In this document: positions 51,505 through 59,790 of the stretch, in pieces
Layout of the letters: each line of letters starts with the position of its first letter
Position numbering within the stretch: the stretch's first letter is position 1
DNA from: Alistipes sp.
Lineage (GTDB): Bacteria; Bacteroidota; Bacteroidia; Bacteroidales; Rikenellaceae
Length of the DNA: 64,000 nucleotides
Assembly (NCBI GenBank): GCA_017559685.1
Contig: JAFYQY010000013.1
Span: 1-64,000, forward strand
Direction: 5' to 3'
Notes under the pieces: generated by a model
The model's input: the letters and a program-made list of their open reading frames with translations, nothing else
Told to the model about the DNA's origin: nothing
The model's database searches: none
Position numbers and translations under genes: made by a program

Positions 51505-51627
51505 AAAATTGTCGGCGGTTAGGATATTTTTGTGCGTTGCAAGGCGACAAATCCGCAGCATAGTAAGCCTATGTGAGGAATTTGGAGACCGCAGCAAGGT
51601 GCAAAAAGAGCCAACCGAAACAATTTT
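51505..51627 (+). repeat. Dispersed hairpin element, copy 6 (tandem B)
   Basis: Second unit of the tandem pair, ending AACCGAAACAATTTT, 27 bp before the hpf ATG. The only clear differences from copy 5 are at the right end and the linker. Confidence 0.9.
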
Positions 51628-51654
51628 AAATATAAACCTTAAAATTTTTGTACT

Positions 51655-51939
51655 ATGGAGGTTAACATTCAATCAGTTAAGTTCGATGCGAGCAAGCAGC
51701 TCATCGAATTTGTGGAGAAGAAGATGTCGAGATTGGAGAAGTTTGAGGGTCACTCGACAGGTGTAGATGTAACTTTGAAGTTGGACAAGGACAGCGAGAA
51801 GGGCAACAAGTTAGCACTTGTTACTCTGCACGTTCCTGGCGGAGATATAGTAAGCGAGCAGCGTGCTCGCACCTTCGAGGAGGCGGTAGATTTGGCTCTC
51901 GATGCTGTGAAAAGACAGATCGAGAAACGCAAGGAGTAG
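51655..51939 (+). CDS. hpf: Ribosome hibernation promoting factor
   Basis: A 94-residue protein of the HPF/RaiA (YfiA) family, short form. Pattern: VNIQSVKFDASKQLIEFVEKKMSRLEKF at the start, followed by two strands and a final helix EEAVDLALDAVKRQIEKRKE. It binds the ribosome decoding region during slow growth and stabilises inactive ribosomes. It follows xerC with 440 bp between them, filled by the tandem hairpin element, and has its own terminator. Confidence 0.93.
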   Translation: MEVNIQSVKFDASKQLIEFVEKKMSRLEKFEGHSTGVDVTLKLDKDSEKGNKLALVTLHVPGGDIVSEQRARTFEEAVDLALDAVKRQIEKRKE

Positions 51940-51961
51940 TGTAAATATCGTTCAATCTGTT

Positions 51962-51990
51962 AAATGGGCAATATAATATTGCCCATTTTT
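51962..51990 (+). terminator. Rho-independent terminator after hpf
   Basis: AAATGGGCAAT (51962-51972) and ATTGCCCATTT (51978-51988) form a perfect 11-bp stem that runs into a T-tract. Confidence 0.92.
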
Positions 51991-52065
51991 TTATTTTGCA
52001 GCGGGTTTTCGTGGGAGTAAAAGGGCAATTCGTTGAAATTATTTTTATATAAAATATAACTCTGC

Positions 52066-52073
52066 TATTTTTG
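52066..52073 (+). promoter_or_regulatory. -7 box of the surface lipoprotein locus
   Basis: TATTTTTG fits TAnnTTTG and lies 22 bp before the ATG at 52096. It appears to be the only promoter for the seven genes to 61576, which are separated by at most 26 bp. Confidence 0.5.
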
Positions 52074-52095
52074 CACGATTTTTAATTGCAATACT

Positions 52096-53907
52096 ATGAA
52101 GAAATTTCACTTTGTAGCGGTAGTTGTAACCTTGATGGCACTCGTGGGCTGTGCAAAATCGGCCGACGAGGGTAACAGCGTGGAGGTTGCAAAAACCGAG
52201 CTCTCTATTGGTCTGCCTATCAACCTTAGCCGCACGGCTATTGACGAGAGTGGCAAGGCTTCGTGGACAGAGGGCGACACATTCTCCTTGTGGGCAGAGA
52301 ACCGAACAGGCGGATATAGCCTCAACGGTGCCAACTTCACAATGATGTACTATTGGCACTCGCTCCAATCGGCAGTCTTCACATCGCAGGCTAATGCTCT
52401 AAATGAGGGAGAGTTCACCTACTATGCGGTTGCTCCCGTTCCCGAGAGCTACGCCAACAACATTGCCAACTTCACCATCCCTGCCGTACAGCAGGGTGAC
52501 TCGTTTAATGGGGCATACGATGTGATGGTTGCAACACCTTGCCAGGACGAGGCAATCTTGGCCGATAAGGTTAACGAGCTGGCGCTCGACTTCCACCACA
52601 AGATGCACACCTTGAAGTTGACTATTCCGCAGGGCAAAAACCCATTCTCGGAGGCTATTTCGCAGATCGTATTCACCTTCCCAACAAAGGTTGTCGGCGG
52701 CGCTTCGGTGTCGATTCTCGACCCAGCAAGCAAGGCAACCCTCAGCCCTACAGGCAACACCCTTACAATCAACACACCAAGCGGTTTCAACGTTGGTGAT
52801 GTGGCTTGGGGTGTAATTCTTCCTGTGGCAATTTCGGGCGAGGTATCGTACTATGCGGTATCGGCAAGCGGTCAACTCACAAACAACCGCACCTTCACAC
52901 TCAACAAGGAGTGCAAGGAGGGCCACATCACACCGTTGCACATAACTATTCCAGACCCTATCTCGCCAACTGTTTTGCGTTTTGCCATCGGCAAGAACAA
53001 CCTCGGCGAGGCGGTGCAGAAGGTAACTATCATCGACCACAACGGCTCGGTGGTTAAGACCTTCACAGGAAATTCTAGCCAATACGACTTGATCGAGTAT
53101 GCGCTCTTCAACAACGGCACATTCAAGAACTATGCAGGTAAGACCTTCACCGTGCGTTTCGAGAGTGCGCACGCAATTGTTGAGACAAAGGTGCAGATTC
53201 CATCTTCGCTCAGCAAGCAGGGCGTAAACACTATCAACCTCGATGTTCCATACCTCTTCTACGAGGATTTCACCAATATCCACACTTCCTTCGAGAAGGA
53301 CGACGAGCGTGTTTCGAACCTTATGAAGGCAGACGGTATGTTGCTTAACAACTATATGTATGTTTCGGGCTGGAATGGTGCTCACATCAAGGGTGTAGCG
53401 GGCAAGTCAGTCCGTGTAAACGTTCGTCACCAGAGTACGGGAGGTTCAACTCGTTCAAACGGTCGTCTCGATTCACCTTCGATGAAGAACCTCAAGTCGG
53501 GAGCAAATGTTAAGCTCAAGGTTGAGTTTGATATGGGCGCATACGTAAACTCGGGATATAGCAGCAAGAACGGCGTATTCTGTGTTGCAGGTATCCACAG
53601 CAACGCAGAGAGCACTATTTTGAATGGTGTTGTAGAGACTACCGTACTTAGTAGCGTAAGCAATGACGCAGGTCGTGTAGCGGGAGAGTTCAGCAGTGTA
53701 TGCTTGCAGACAGGCAACCTCAGCAACAACTACAACAACGACAGCTTTGGTAGCACATTCCCAACATATTCGTACACCGCAAACAACTGTAGTTCGGCAA
53801 CCCGACTCTGCTGGTTCCCTTGTAGCGAGCAGAACAACTGGACTTCGGTGACCAACGCTCACTACTACTTGTACATCGATAACGTTAGAGTTTCAATCGC
53901 ACAATAG
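52096..53907 (+). CDS. Fimbrillin-like surface lipoprotein
   Basis: A 603-residue lipoprotein with signal MKKFHFVAVVVTLMALVGC (Cys19). Residues about 30-290 have the fimbrillin/Mfa-like pattern: SRTAIDESGKASWTEGDTFSLW, TYYAVAPVPES, and a LDFHHKMHTLKLTIPQG segment. Residues about 300-390 form a small beta domain. The C-terminal part (about 390-603) is a beta-rich, Ser/Asn-rich module with YLFYEDFTNIHTS at its start and YYLYIDNVRVSIA at its end, as in jelly-roll modules. It is the first gene of the surface locus. Likely role: structural or adhesive; the ligand is unknown. Confidence 0.72.
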   Translation: MKKFHFVAVVVTLMALVGCAKSADEGNSVEVAKTELSIGLPINLSRTAIDESGKASWTEGDTFSLWAENRTGGYSLNGANFTMMYYWHSLQSAVFTSQANALNEGEFTYYAVAPVPESYANNIANFTIPAVQQGDSFNGAYDVMVATPCQDEAILADKVNELALDFHHKMHTLKLTIPQGKNPFSEAISQIVFTFPTKVVGGASVSILDPASKATLSPTGNTLTINTPSGFNVGDVAWGVILPVAISGEVSYYAVSASGQLTNNRTFTLNKECKEGHITPLHITIPDPISPTVLRFAIGKNNLGEAVQKVTIIDHNGSVVKTFTGNSSQYDLIEYALFNNGTFKNYAGKTFTVRFESAHAIVETKVQIPSSLSKQGVNTINLDVPYLFYEDFTNIHTSFEKDDERVSNLMKADGMLLNNYMYVSGWNGAHIKGVAGKSVRVNVRHQSTGGSTRSNGRLDSPSMKNLKSGANVKLKVEFDMGAYVNSGYSSKNGVFCVAGIHSNAESTILNGVVETTVLSSVSNDAGRVAGEFSSVCLQTGNLSNNYNNDSFGSTFPTYSYTANNCSSATRLCWFPCSEQNNWTSVTNAHYYLYIDNVRVSIAQ

Positions 53908-53919
53908 GAGATTAGAGAG

Positions 53920-54657
53920 ATGAAAAAGATACTTTTTGCATTGGCATTTGCGGTTGTAGCAACTGCGTGCCACACAAACGATAGTGCAACCCTGAAAGAG
54001 GGGCAGATTATCATCAACGCCTCGACACGTTCGGATGTCGGTAGCGACGATACTTCGAAGATTGCGCTCGACAATGCTCTCGTACCTGCAACAAAAGATT
54101 TGAAGGTTGAGATTAAGAATAACGAGGCAACTCAGACCTGGGCAACATTGGCGGAGTTCGAGCAGGCGCAGAACGAGGGTTTGTCATTCGCCTCGGGCTT
54201 GCACACCATAACTCTCTCGTATGGCGAGAAGGGTGTCGAGGGTTGGTCGAAGCCATACTTCGAGGGCTCGACAACCGTAGACGTACCAATGTATGGTCTC
54301 TCGGTTGACGCCGATATTGTGGTAGCACTCGCCAACTCGATTATCACAGTCGAGACCACCGAGCAGTTCGATGGCTACTTCCCTACTTCGTCGTTCAAGA
54401 TTAACGACATCGATTGGGACGCTTCAAAGGGCGAGATGCTCTTTATGAATACGGGCGAGGTATCGGTTATCTGCAACGCTGTGCGCACAACGGGCAGTAC
54501 AGTAACCTTCGAGAGCAAGTTGCAACTCAAGGCCTCAACCCGCCACAAGGTTGTATTCGACCTCTCGACCGCAGGTAAGGCTGTCGTAAACATCACCTTC
54601 GACGACGAGGTTGTCGAGACCGTAGAACTTGAATTTGAATTGAATGAAAACGCTTAA
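53920..54657 (+). CDS. DUF4493-type lipoprotein (short)
   Basis: A 245-residue lipoprotein (MKKILFALAFAVVATAC, Cys17). It has the DUF4493 pattern: a GQIIINASTRSD strand followed by VEIKNNEATQTWATLAEFEQ and GLHTITLSYGEKGVEGWSKPYFEG. The C-terminal part ends with paired strands rich in V and T. The family is common in surface loci of Bacteroidales, without known function. It begins 12 bp after the fimbrillin-like gene and overlaps the longer in-frame start of the next gene. Confidence 0.75.
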   Translation: MKKILFALAFAVVATACHTNDSATLKEGQIIINASTRSDVGSDDTSKIALDNALVPATKDLKVEIKNNEATQTWATLAEFEQAQNEGLSFASGLHTITLSYGEKGVEGWSKPYFEGSTTVDVPMYGLSVDADIVVALANSIITVETTEQFDGYFPTSSFKINDIDWDASKGEMLFMNTGEVSVICNAVRTTGSTVTFESKLQLKASTRHKVVFDLSTAGKAVVNITFDDEVVETVELEFELNENA

Positions 54658-54661
54658 AGAT

Positions 54662-55990
54662 ATGAAAATCGCAAAATTTACAGTAGCAACCCTCTTTGCA
54701 GCCCTTATGATGGTGGGTTGCGGCTCTGAAGGTTTGGAAAACGGAGGCATCGGCACAGGTGCAGAGGCTTTGAACACAGGAAAGCTCTCGATTGAGGCTC
54801 TTTCGATCGACTGCCGTATTGACGAGAGCGACCCCGAGGTGGGAGTTTTGAGCAAGAAATCGACTCGTGCTTCGGTCGATGTTAACAACTTCGACTGCTC
54901 GATTATCAACGAGGAGAACGAGACAGTTCTCTCGTTCAAGTATGGCGAGCGCCCAACTACAGCTATCGAGCTCAAGACCGGCGACTACATCTTCAAGATT
55001 GTGTCGGGCGAGGTTCCAGGCGCAGCGTGGGATACTCCCGTTTATGGCGCTGTTAAGCCATTCAAGATTGTGCGTAACGAGACCACAACAATCTCGGAGA
55101 TTGTTTGCTCGTTGATGCAGATTAAAGTTTCGGTTTCGTACTCGGCCGATTTGTTGGAGCGCCTTGGCGAGCGCACTCTCACTATCGTTTCGGTAGGCGA
55201 GAACTCGTTGGACTACGCTCTTACCGAGAGCCGTGCGGGATTCTTCCTTGCTCCAAACGCATCGAACACTATCGCTTTGCGAATCAGCGGCACCTACGCA
55301 GCCGATAAGGAGAACTTCAAGATTATCGAGATGAACAAGGAGGTGCGTGATGTGAAGGCTGGTCAGCACAGCAAGATTCACTTCTACATCGAGCACGCAG
55401 CCGAGGGTAATATCAAGGTTGGTGTAACCATTCGTGATTGGGTTACCGACGAGATTGTACCTTGCAACGTGGCAGACAAAGTTTTCGAGGAGGAGTGGAC
55501 AGACGGCGGTAACGAGGGTGGCAACGACACACCTGAGACCCCAGCCGAGGATCCAAACATCGTTTGGGATGGCCACGATATCTCGCAGCGTGAGCAGATT
55601 GTTGCAGGCCTGGATGTCGATTTGTTGGTTTCGGCTTCAAAGGGCATCAAGGAGTTCTACGTAAAGATTGAGTCGGCTTCGCTCACCCCTGTCGAGTTGG
55701 CAGGTACAGGCTTGTGCGACGTCTTGAACTTGTGCTATCCAAAGCAGTCTTACGACTCGAACAACCCTGGCGTATTTATCGATGTTGAGGAGCCTCTCCG
55801 TGGCTTGGGCTTTGCCGTAGCCGACGAGGTTTTGAATAAGACCTTCGTAAAGCTCTCGATTACGCAGTTTATGGGAGTGCTTCAGGCGGTCAGCGGTAGC
55901 GACTTGAAGTACCACGACTTCATTCTCACAGTTGTCGACAACGAGGGCAACACCACCGTTAAGACATTGATGCTTCAAACAGGAAAATAG
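54662..55990 (+). CDS. DUF4493-type lipoprotein with acidic linker
   Basis: A 442-residue lipoprotein. The ATG at 54662 (MKIAKFTVATLFAALMMVGC, Cys20) gives a proper lipobox; the in-frame ATG at 54644 overlaps the previous gene. An N-terminal DUF4493-like domain (about 40-270), with FDCSIINEENETVLSFKYG, is followed by a Gly/Pro/Thr/acidic linker (EEEWTDGGNEGGNDTPETPA, about 275-300). A C-terminal domain of about 140 residues (to LTVVDNEGNTTVKTLML) resembles an Ig-like module. Confidence 0.72.
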   Translation: MKIAKFTVATLFAALMMVGCGSEGLENGGIGTGAEALNTGKLSIEALSIDCRIDESDPEVGVLSKKSTRASVDVNNFDCSIINEENETVLSFKYGERPTTAIELKTGDYIFKIVSGEVPGAAWDTPVYGAVKPFKIVRNETTTISEIVCSLMQIKVSVSYSADLLERLGERTLTIVSVGENSLDYALTESRAGFFLAPNASNTIALRISGTYAADKENFKIIEMNKEVRDVKAGQHSKIHFYIEHAAEGNIKVGVTIRDWVTDEIVPCNVADKVFEEEWTDGGNEGGNDTPETPAEDPNIVWDGHDISQREQIVAGLDVDLLVSASKGIKEFYVKIESASLTPVELAGTGLCDVLNLCYPKQSYDSNNPGVFIDVEEPLRGLGFAVADEVLNKTFVKLSITQFMGVLQAVSGSDLKYHDFILTVVDNEGNTTVKTLMLQTGK

Positions 55991-55996
55991 TAGACG

Positions 55997-58072
55997 ATGA
56001 AGAGATTTTTCAATATAGTAATCTGTGCGTGTGCGTTGGCAATGGTGTCGTGCGTAAGCAACGGCAACATCAACGATGCCACCGACAACACTCCATCCGA
56101 GGATAAGGGTGTGTTGGTGCTCAACGTGGGCACACGTGCAACCGACGGCTCGGTGCGAGACTACATCCTCTCGATCTTCAAGAATGAGAGTGGCAAGTCT
56201 ATGCTCGTACGCAAGTACGACTCGAGCAAGGCCGATATGCAGAAGCCAGAGTACATCTGGTTGTTAGAGGGCAACTACACCGCAGTCGTAGAGAGCGGCG
56301 CAGCTGTTTCGGCAACATTCAACGAGGCGGAGCAATACTTCATCGGCGAGGAGGCGTTCAACATCGTTGGTGGCGAGACTTCGACCGTCGATATCGTAGC
56401 TTCGATGCAGAATATCTCGGTGGAGGTGCTCTTCGACCAGGGTATTGTTGATGGTTTCCTTGCAGGATATGGCGTTGAGGTTAAGGCTGACGACAGCGCA
56501 AAGCTCACCTATACAAAGAGCCAAAAGGGCTACTTCATTATGCCTGAGGGTTGCACCTCTCTCGCTTGGAACTTCGTGGGCACCTACGTATATGCCGATA
56601 ATGGCGAGCAGGTTGCCATAGATAAGAGCGGTGTGATTGAGAATGTTGCGCCGAAGAAGGCCTACAAACTCTCGTTCAAGTTCTCGCCCGATGCAAATGG
56701 TTTGTTGGGTGGCCTCTCGGTGGTGCTCGACGAGAGCATCGAGGAGCGTGACGACCACCTTTCTTTCTCGCCAGACCCTGAGTTGAAGGGTGTAGGTTTC
56801 GACCTCAGCGCACCACACAACTACGCAGGTGGCGAGCGTCAGTATGTAGCCACAGCGATAGCAAATTTCGTTGGCGTAAACATCACCGTAGGCAACAAGA
56901 GCTTCGACCCTGTGAACAACACCGTAGCAGGCGTAACTCTCTCGGGTTTGAACACTCCACAGCTCTACATCACCCTTTCGGAGGATTTCTTCTACTCGCT
57001 CAATGGTGGCGAGCAGATTATCGAGATGCGCATATCGGATGAGGGTGGTAGCGAGGCTCGCAAGCAGTTGCCATACACCCTCCCAGGCTTGAACAAGAGC
57101 AAGGAGAGTGTCGCTTGGACAGGTTGCTCATCTGTTCTCTCGGCAACCGTATTCGGCACACCTTCGAGCGTGGAGCTCCTCTACCGTGAGGGCAATGCGG
57201 AGTGGACACGCACCACCGCAACTGCAACCAATGGAAACATCTACACTTCGAATATCTCGAACCTCTTGCCAAGTCATACCTACGAGTATGCACTCTCAAT
57301 CAATGGCAAGATGGTAGGTGAGAGTCGCACCTTCACACTCGCTGCGGGCAACCAGATTCCGAATGGCGACCTGGAGGGTTGGTGCCAGGATGGCGATGGT
57401 GTAATTATCCCTTACGGCACCTCGACTAACCCTTATTGGTGTACAGGTAACTACGGAACAGCTGTTTTGAGTAAGAATATCACCCAGAGCAGCACGGATG
57501 TTCGTCCAGGCTCAAAGGGCTCGAAGTCGATGTATATGGACTCAGAGTATATCATTGTGAAGTTCGCTGCAGGAAACGGTTATGTCGGCTCGTGGGGCGG
57601 TATGGACGGTACCAACGCAAAGGTTTACTTCGGTCAGCCATTCGAGTACAACGCAAAACCTAAGGCTATTCGCTTCTGGGCGAAGTGGAACTGCGGTTCA
57701 ATCGACAAGGTGAGTGGCAACGTGGGCAAGAAGGGCAATCCCGACCTCTGCAAAATCTTCTGCTGTATGGCTACCGACCGTCACTTGGTGGATAGCTCCG
57801 ATGCAAGCGGAACAACATTCTCGCCAAGCGACGCCAACATCAAGTCGGGCGATGCACGCTACAAAAAGGTGCTCTACTCGGCATATATGGAGACCACACA
57901 GTCGCAGACCGAGTGGAAGCAAGTTGAGATTCCGTTCGTATTCTACGGCTCGGACCCAAATCAGGTGCCTACACACCTTATTTTGACCTTCACCTGCTCG
58001 GGTTACGGAGACTTCTTCGACGGCTCGACCGATTCGTGGTTGTATATCGACGACATTGAACTCGTTTACTAA
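55997..58072 (+). CDS. DUF4493 plus PCMD-domain lipoprotein
   Basis: A 691-residue lipoprotein (signal to AMVSC, Cys19). An N-terminal DUF4493-like region (about 35-250) is followed by an Ig/fibronectin-like segment (about 365-450, with NLLPSHTYEYALSINGK). The C-terminal PCMD domain (about 452-691) begins IPNGDLEGWCQ and ends TFTCSGYGDFFDGSTDSWLYIDDIEL. PCMD is a predicted carbohydrate-related jelly-roll domain. The same domain recurs at 59783-61576. Confidence 0.75.
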   Translation: MKRFFNIVICACALAMVSCVSNGNINDATDNTPSEDKGVLVLNVGTRATDGSVRDYILSIFKNESGKSMLVRKYDSSKADMQKPEYIWLLEGNYTAVVESGAAVSATFNEAEQYFIGEEAFNIVGGETSTVDIVASMQNISVEVLFDQGIVDGFLAGYGVEVKADDSAKLTYTKSQKGYFIMPEGCTSLAWNFVGTYVYADNGEQVAIDKSGVIENVAPKKAYKLSFKFSPDANGLLGGLSVVLDESIEERDDHLSFSPDPELKGVGFDLSAPHNYAGGERQYVATAIANFVGVNITVGNKSFDPVNNTVAGVTLSGLNTPQLYITLSEDFFYSLNGGEQIIEMRISDEGGSEARKQLPYTLPGLNKSKESVAWTGCSSVLSATVFGTPSSVELLYREGNAEWTRTTATATNGNIYTSNISNLLPSHTYEYALSINGKMVGESRTFTLAAGNQIPNGDLEGWCQDGDGVIIPYGTSTNPYWCTGNYGTAVLSKNITQSSTDVRPGSKGSKSMYMDSEYIIVKFAAGNGYVGSWGGMDGTNAKVYFGQPFEYNAKPKAIRFWAKWNCGSIDKVSGNVGKKGNPDLCKIFCCMATDRHLVDSSDASGTTFSPSDANIKSGDARYKKVLYSAYMETTQSQTEWKQVEIPFVFYGSDPNQVPTHLILTFTCSGYGDFFDGSTDSWLYIDDIELVY

Positions 58073-58098
58073 TATTATATAATAGGTAGCAAAAACCG

Positions 58099-58896
58099 AT
58101 GAGTAAATTTATAAAACTTTTAGTTGTGGCGTTGCTTGCACTCCCCTCTGTGGCAATAGCACAGGAGTGTGAGAAGATGGCGGTGGATGGTTCCAAAGCC
58201 GACACAGTTGCCTACGCCAACAAACTGCGCCGTGAGAATCGAGGCCTCTCGAACCTCAAGACCGAGTTTGTACCCAAAGGACAGTGGGTATTCGGAGGTT
58301 CGGTGTCGTACTCTACTCACACCAACAACAATTTTAACTTCTTGATTATCGAGGATATCCAGTCGAACGGATACCAATTCAAAGTAACTCCATTGGTGGG
58401 TTATGCCTACTCGAAGAACTCGTTGGTGGGTGTGCGTGTCGGCTACTCACGAGGCTTGACCGAGTTGGACAATGCAAGCCTCTCGATAACCTCGCTCGAC
58501 AACTCCTACTACTACTCGCTCAAGCACTCTTACAATGTCGAGGCGTTGTGGCGCACCTACATCCCGCTTGGCAAGGACAACAAGCGCTTCGCACTCTTTG
58601 CGGAGGTGGGCTTGGCTATGGGCGGCTCGCAGTCGAAGTTGGCCTCGGGCCCACAGCAGAGCTTGAGTGGAGTCTACTCTTCGAGCTTCGACGTGGCACT
58701 CGGTGTTAACCCAGGTATCTCGGCCTTCTTGACCAACAATATGGCTATCGAGGTCAATATCGGCGTGTTGGGCTTCAACTACTCGAAGACACGACAGATT
58801 GGCAACCAGGTGGTTGAGGGATCGGTCTCGTCATCGCAAATGAACTTTAAGGTAAATCTCTTCTCCATTGGGTTGGGAGCATCATTCTATCTCTAA
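58099..58896 (+). CDS. Outer-membrane beta-barrel protein A
   Basis: A 265-residue protein with signal peptide (MSKFIKLLVVALLALPSVAIAQ). Alternating amphipathic strands, aromatic girdles and a final strand ending in Phe-Tyr-Leu (LGASFYL) indicate a small beta-barrel, similar to OmpW/OprF-like porins. It is preceded by PCMD lipoprotein genes and paired with another barrel gene, so the locus may encode a surface complex. Not a TonB-dependent receptor. Confidence 0.72.
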   Translation: MSKFIKLLVVALLALPSVAIAQECEKMAVDGSKADTVAYANKLRRENRGLSNLKTEFVPKGQWVFGGSVSYSTHTNNNFNFLIIEDIQSNGYQFKVTPLVGYAYSKNSLVGVRVGYSRGLTELDNASLSITSLDNSYYYSLKHSYNVEALWRTYIPLGKDNKRFALFAEVGLAMGGSQSKLASGPQQSLSGVYSSSFDVALGVNPGISAFLTNNMAIEVNIGVLGFNYSKTRQIGNQVVEGSVSSSQMNFKVNLFSIGLGASFYL

Positions 58897-58911
58897 AAAA
58901 CAGACACAGCT

Positions 58912-59790
58912 ATGAAGAAGATATTTATACTACTATTGGTTACTATCTTTATGGTAGGTTTTGGTGGGGAAGAGGCGAAGGCTCAGAGCATCCTCTTCGG
59001 TGCACAGCGTGATTCAGCACACGTAGTTCGCAACCCCGGAGGTTTAATTCAGATAAACCGTGTAAACCGTGAAATCGACAAGAACATCTTCGCCTACAAG
59101 GGCGAGTGGATGTGCGGTATCGCAGCATCGTATGGCACACTCTCGGCCGACGACTCGGATATTGCTCTCGTGGTAGAAAATCTCCGTCTCGGAGGCTCGA
59201 TTGTCTCGGTAAAACCATTTGTGGGCTATCTCTATCGTGATAACCTCGCTATTGGCGCACGATTTGGATATACCCGTATGGCGGGACACTTCGACAACGC
59301 TAACATCAACCTCGGCAACTTTATCAACGGCATTGAGTTCTCGACCGAGGGCATTGGCTTGGACTACTTGAGCAACGCCTACTCGTTCTCGATTTTCCAT
59401 CGTGCATACGTACCTCTCGATAGCCGTGGTCGCTTCGGCGTCTTTGGCGAGTTGGAGTTGATGGGCTCGTATGGTCGCTCGCACTTCGGCTTTATGTACA
59501 ACAACGAGTGGAACACCTCGGTTTCGGACACCTACAAGGTGGCGTTCAACTTCAACCCAGGTATCGCAGTCTATGTATTCCCGAATGTATGCGCCTCGGT
59601 ATCGTTCGGTTTGGGCGGCTTGCAGTATAACCACATCAAGCAGTTCGACGGCGATTTGAACCCTACGGGAGGCACTCGCAACTACTCAAAGTTGCGCTAC
59701 CGCCTCAATATCGCCGAGATCAACATCGGTGTAACGGTACACTTGTGGAGCAAGAAAGATAAACAAAATTCGAAGAAGAAAAATGGCTAA
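58912..59790 (+). CDS. Outer-membrane beta-barrel protein B
   Basis: A 292-residue protein with a signal peptide (MKKIFILLLVTIFMVGFGGEEAKAQ) and a small barrel like its upstream neighbour. Both share the layout KPFVGYLYRDNLAIGARFGYTR versus TPLVGYAYSKNSLVGVRVGYSR (at about residues 100 and 98), so they are paralogs from a local duplication. It overlaps the next gene by 8 bp. Substrate unknown. Confidence 0.72.
   Translation: MKKIFILLLVTIFMVGFGGEEAKAQSILFGAQRDSAHVVRNPGGLIQINRVNREIDKNIFAYKGEWMCGIAASYGTLSADDSDIALVVENLRLGGSIVSVKPFVGYLYRDNLAIGARFGYTRMAGHFDNANINLGNFINGIEFSTEGIGLDYLSNAYSFSIFHRAYVPLDSRGRFGVFGELELMGSYGRSHFGFMYNNEWNTSVSDTYKVAFNFNPGIAVYVFPNVCASVSFGLGGLQYNHIKQFDGDLNPTGGTRNYSKLRYRLNIAEINIGVTVHLWSKKDKQNSKKKNG

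Noticed and set aside
51117..51672. Overlapping minus-strand frames starting MSPCNAQKYPNRR
   Set aside because: These are translations of the duplicated hairpin element; the same peptide appears twice because the DNA is repeated, and no promoter or conserved coding pattern supports them.
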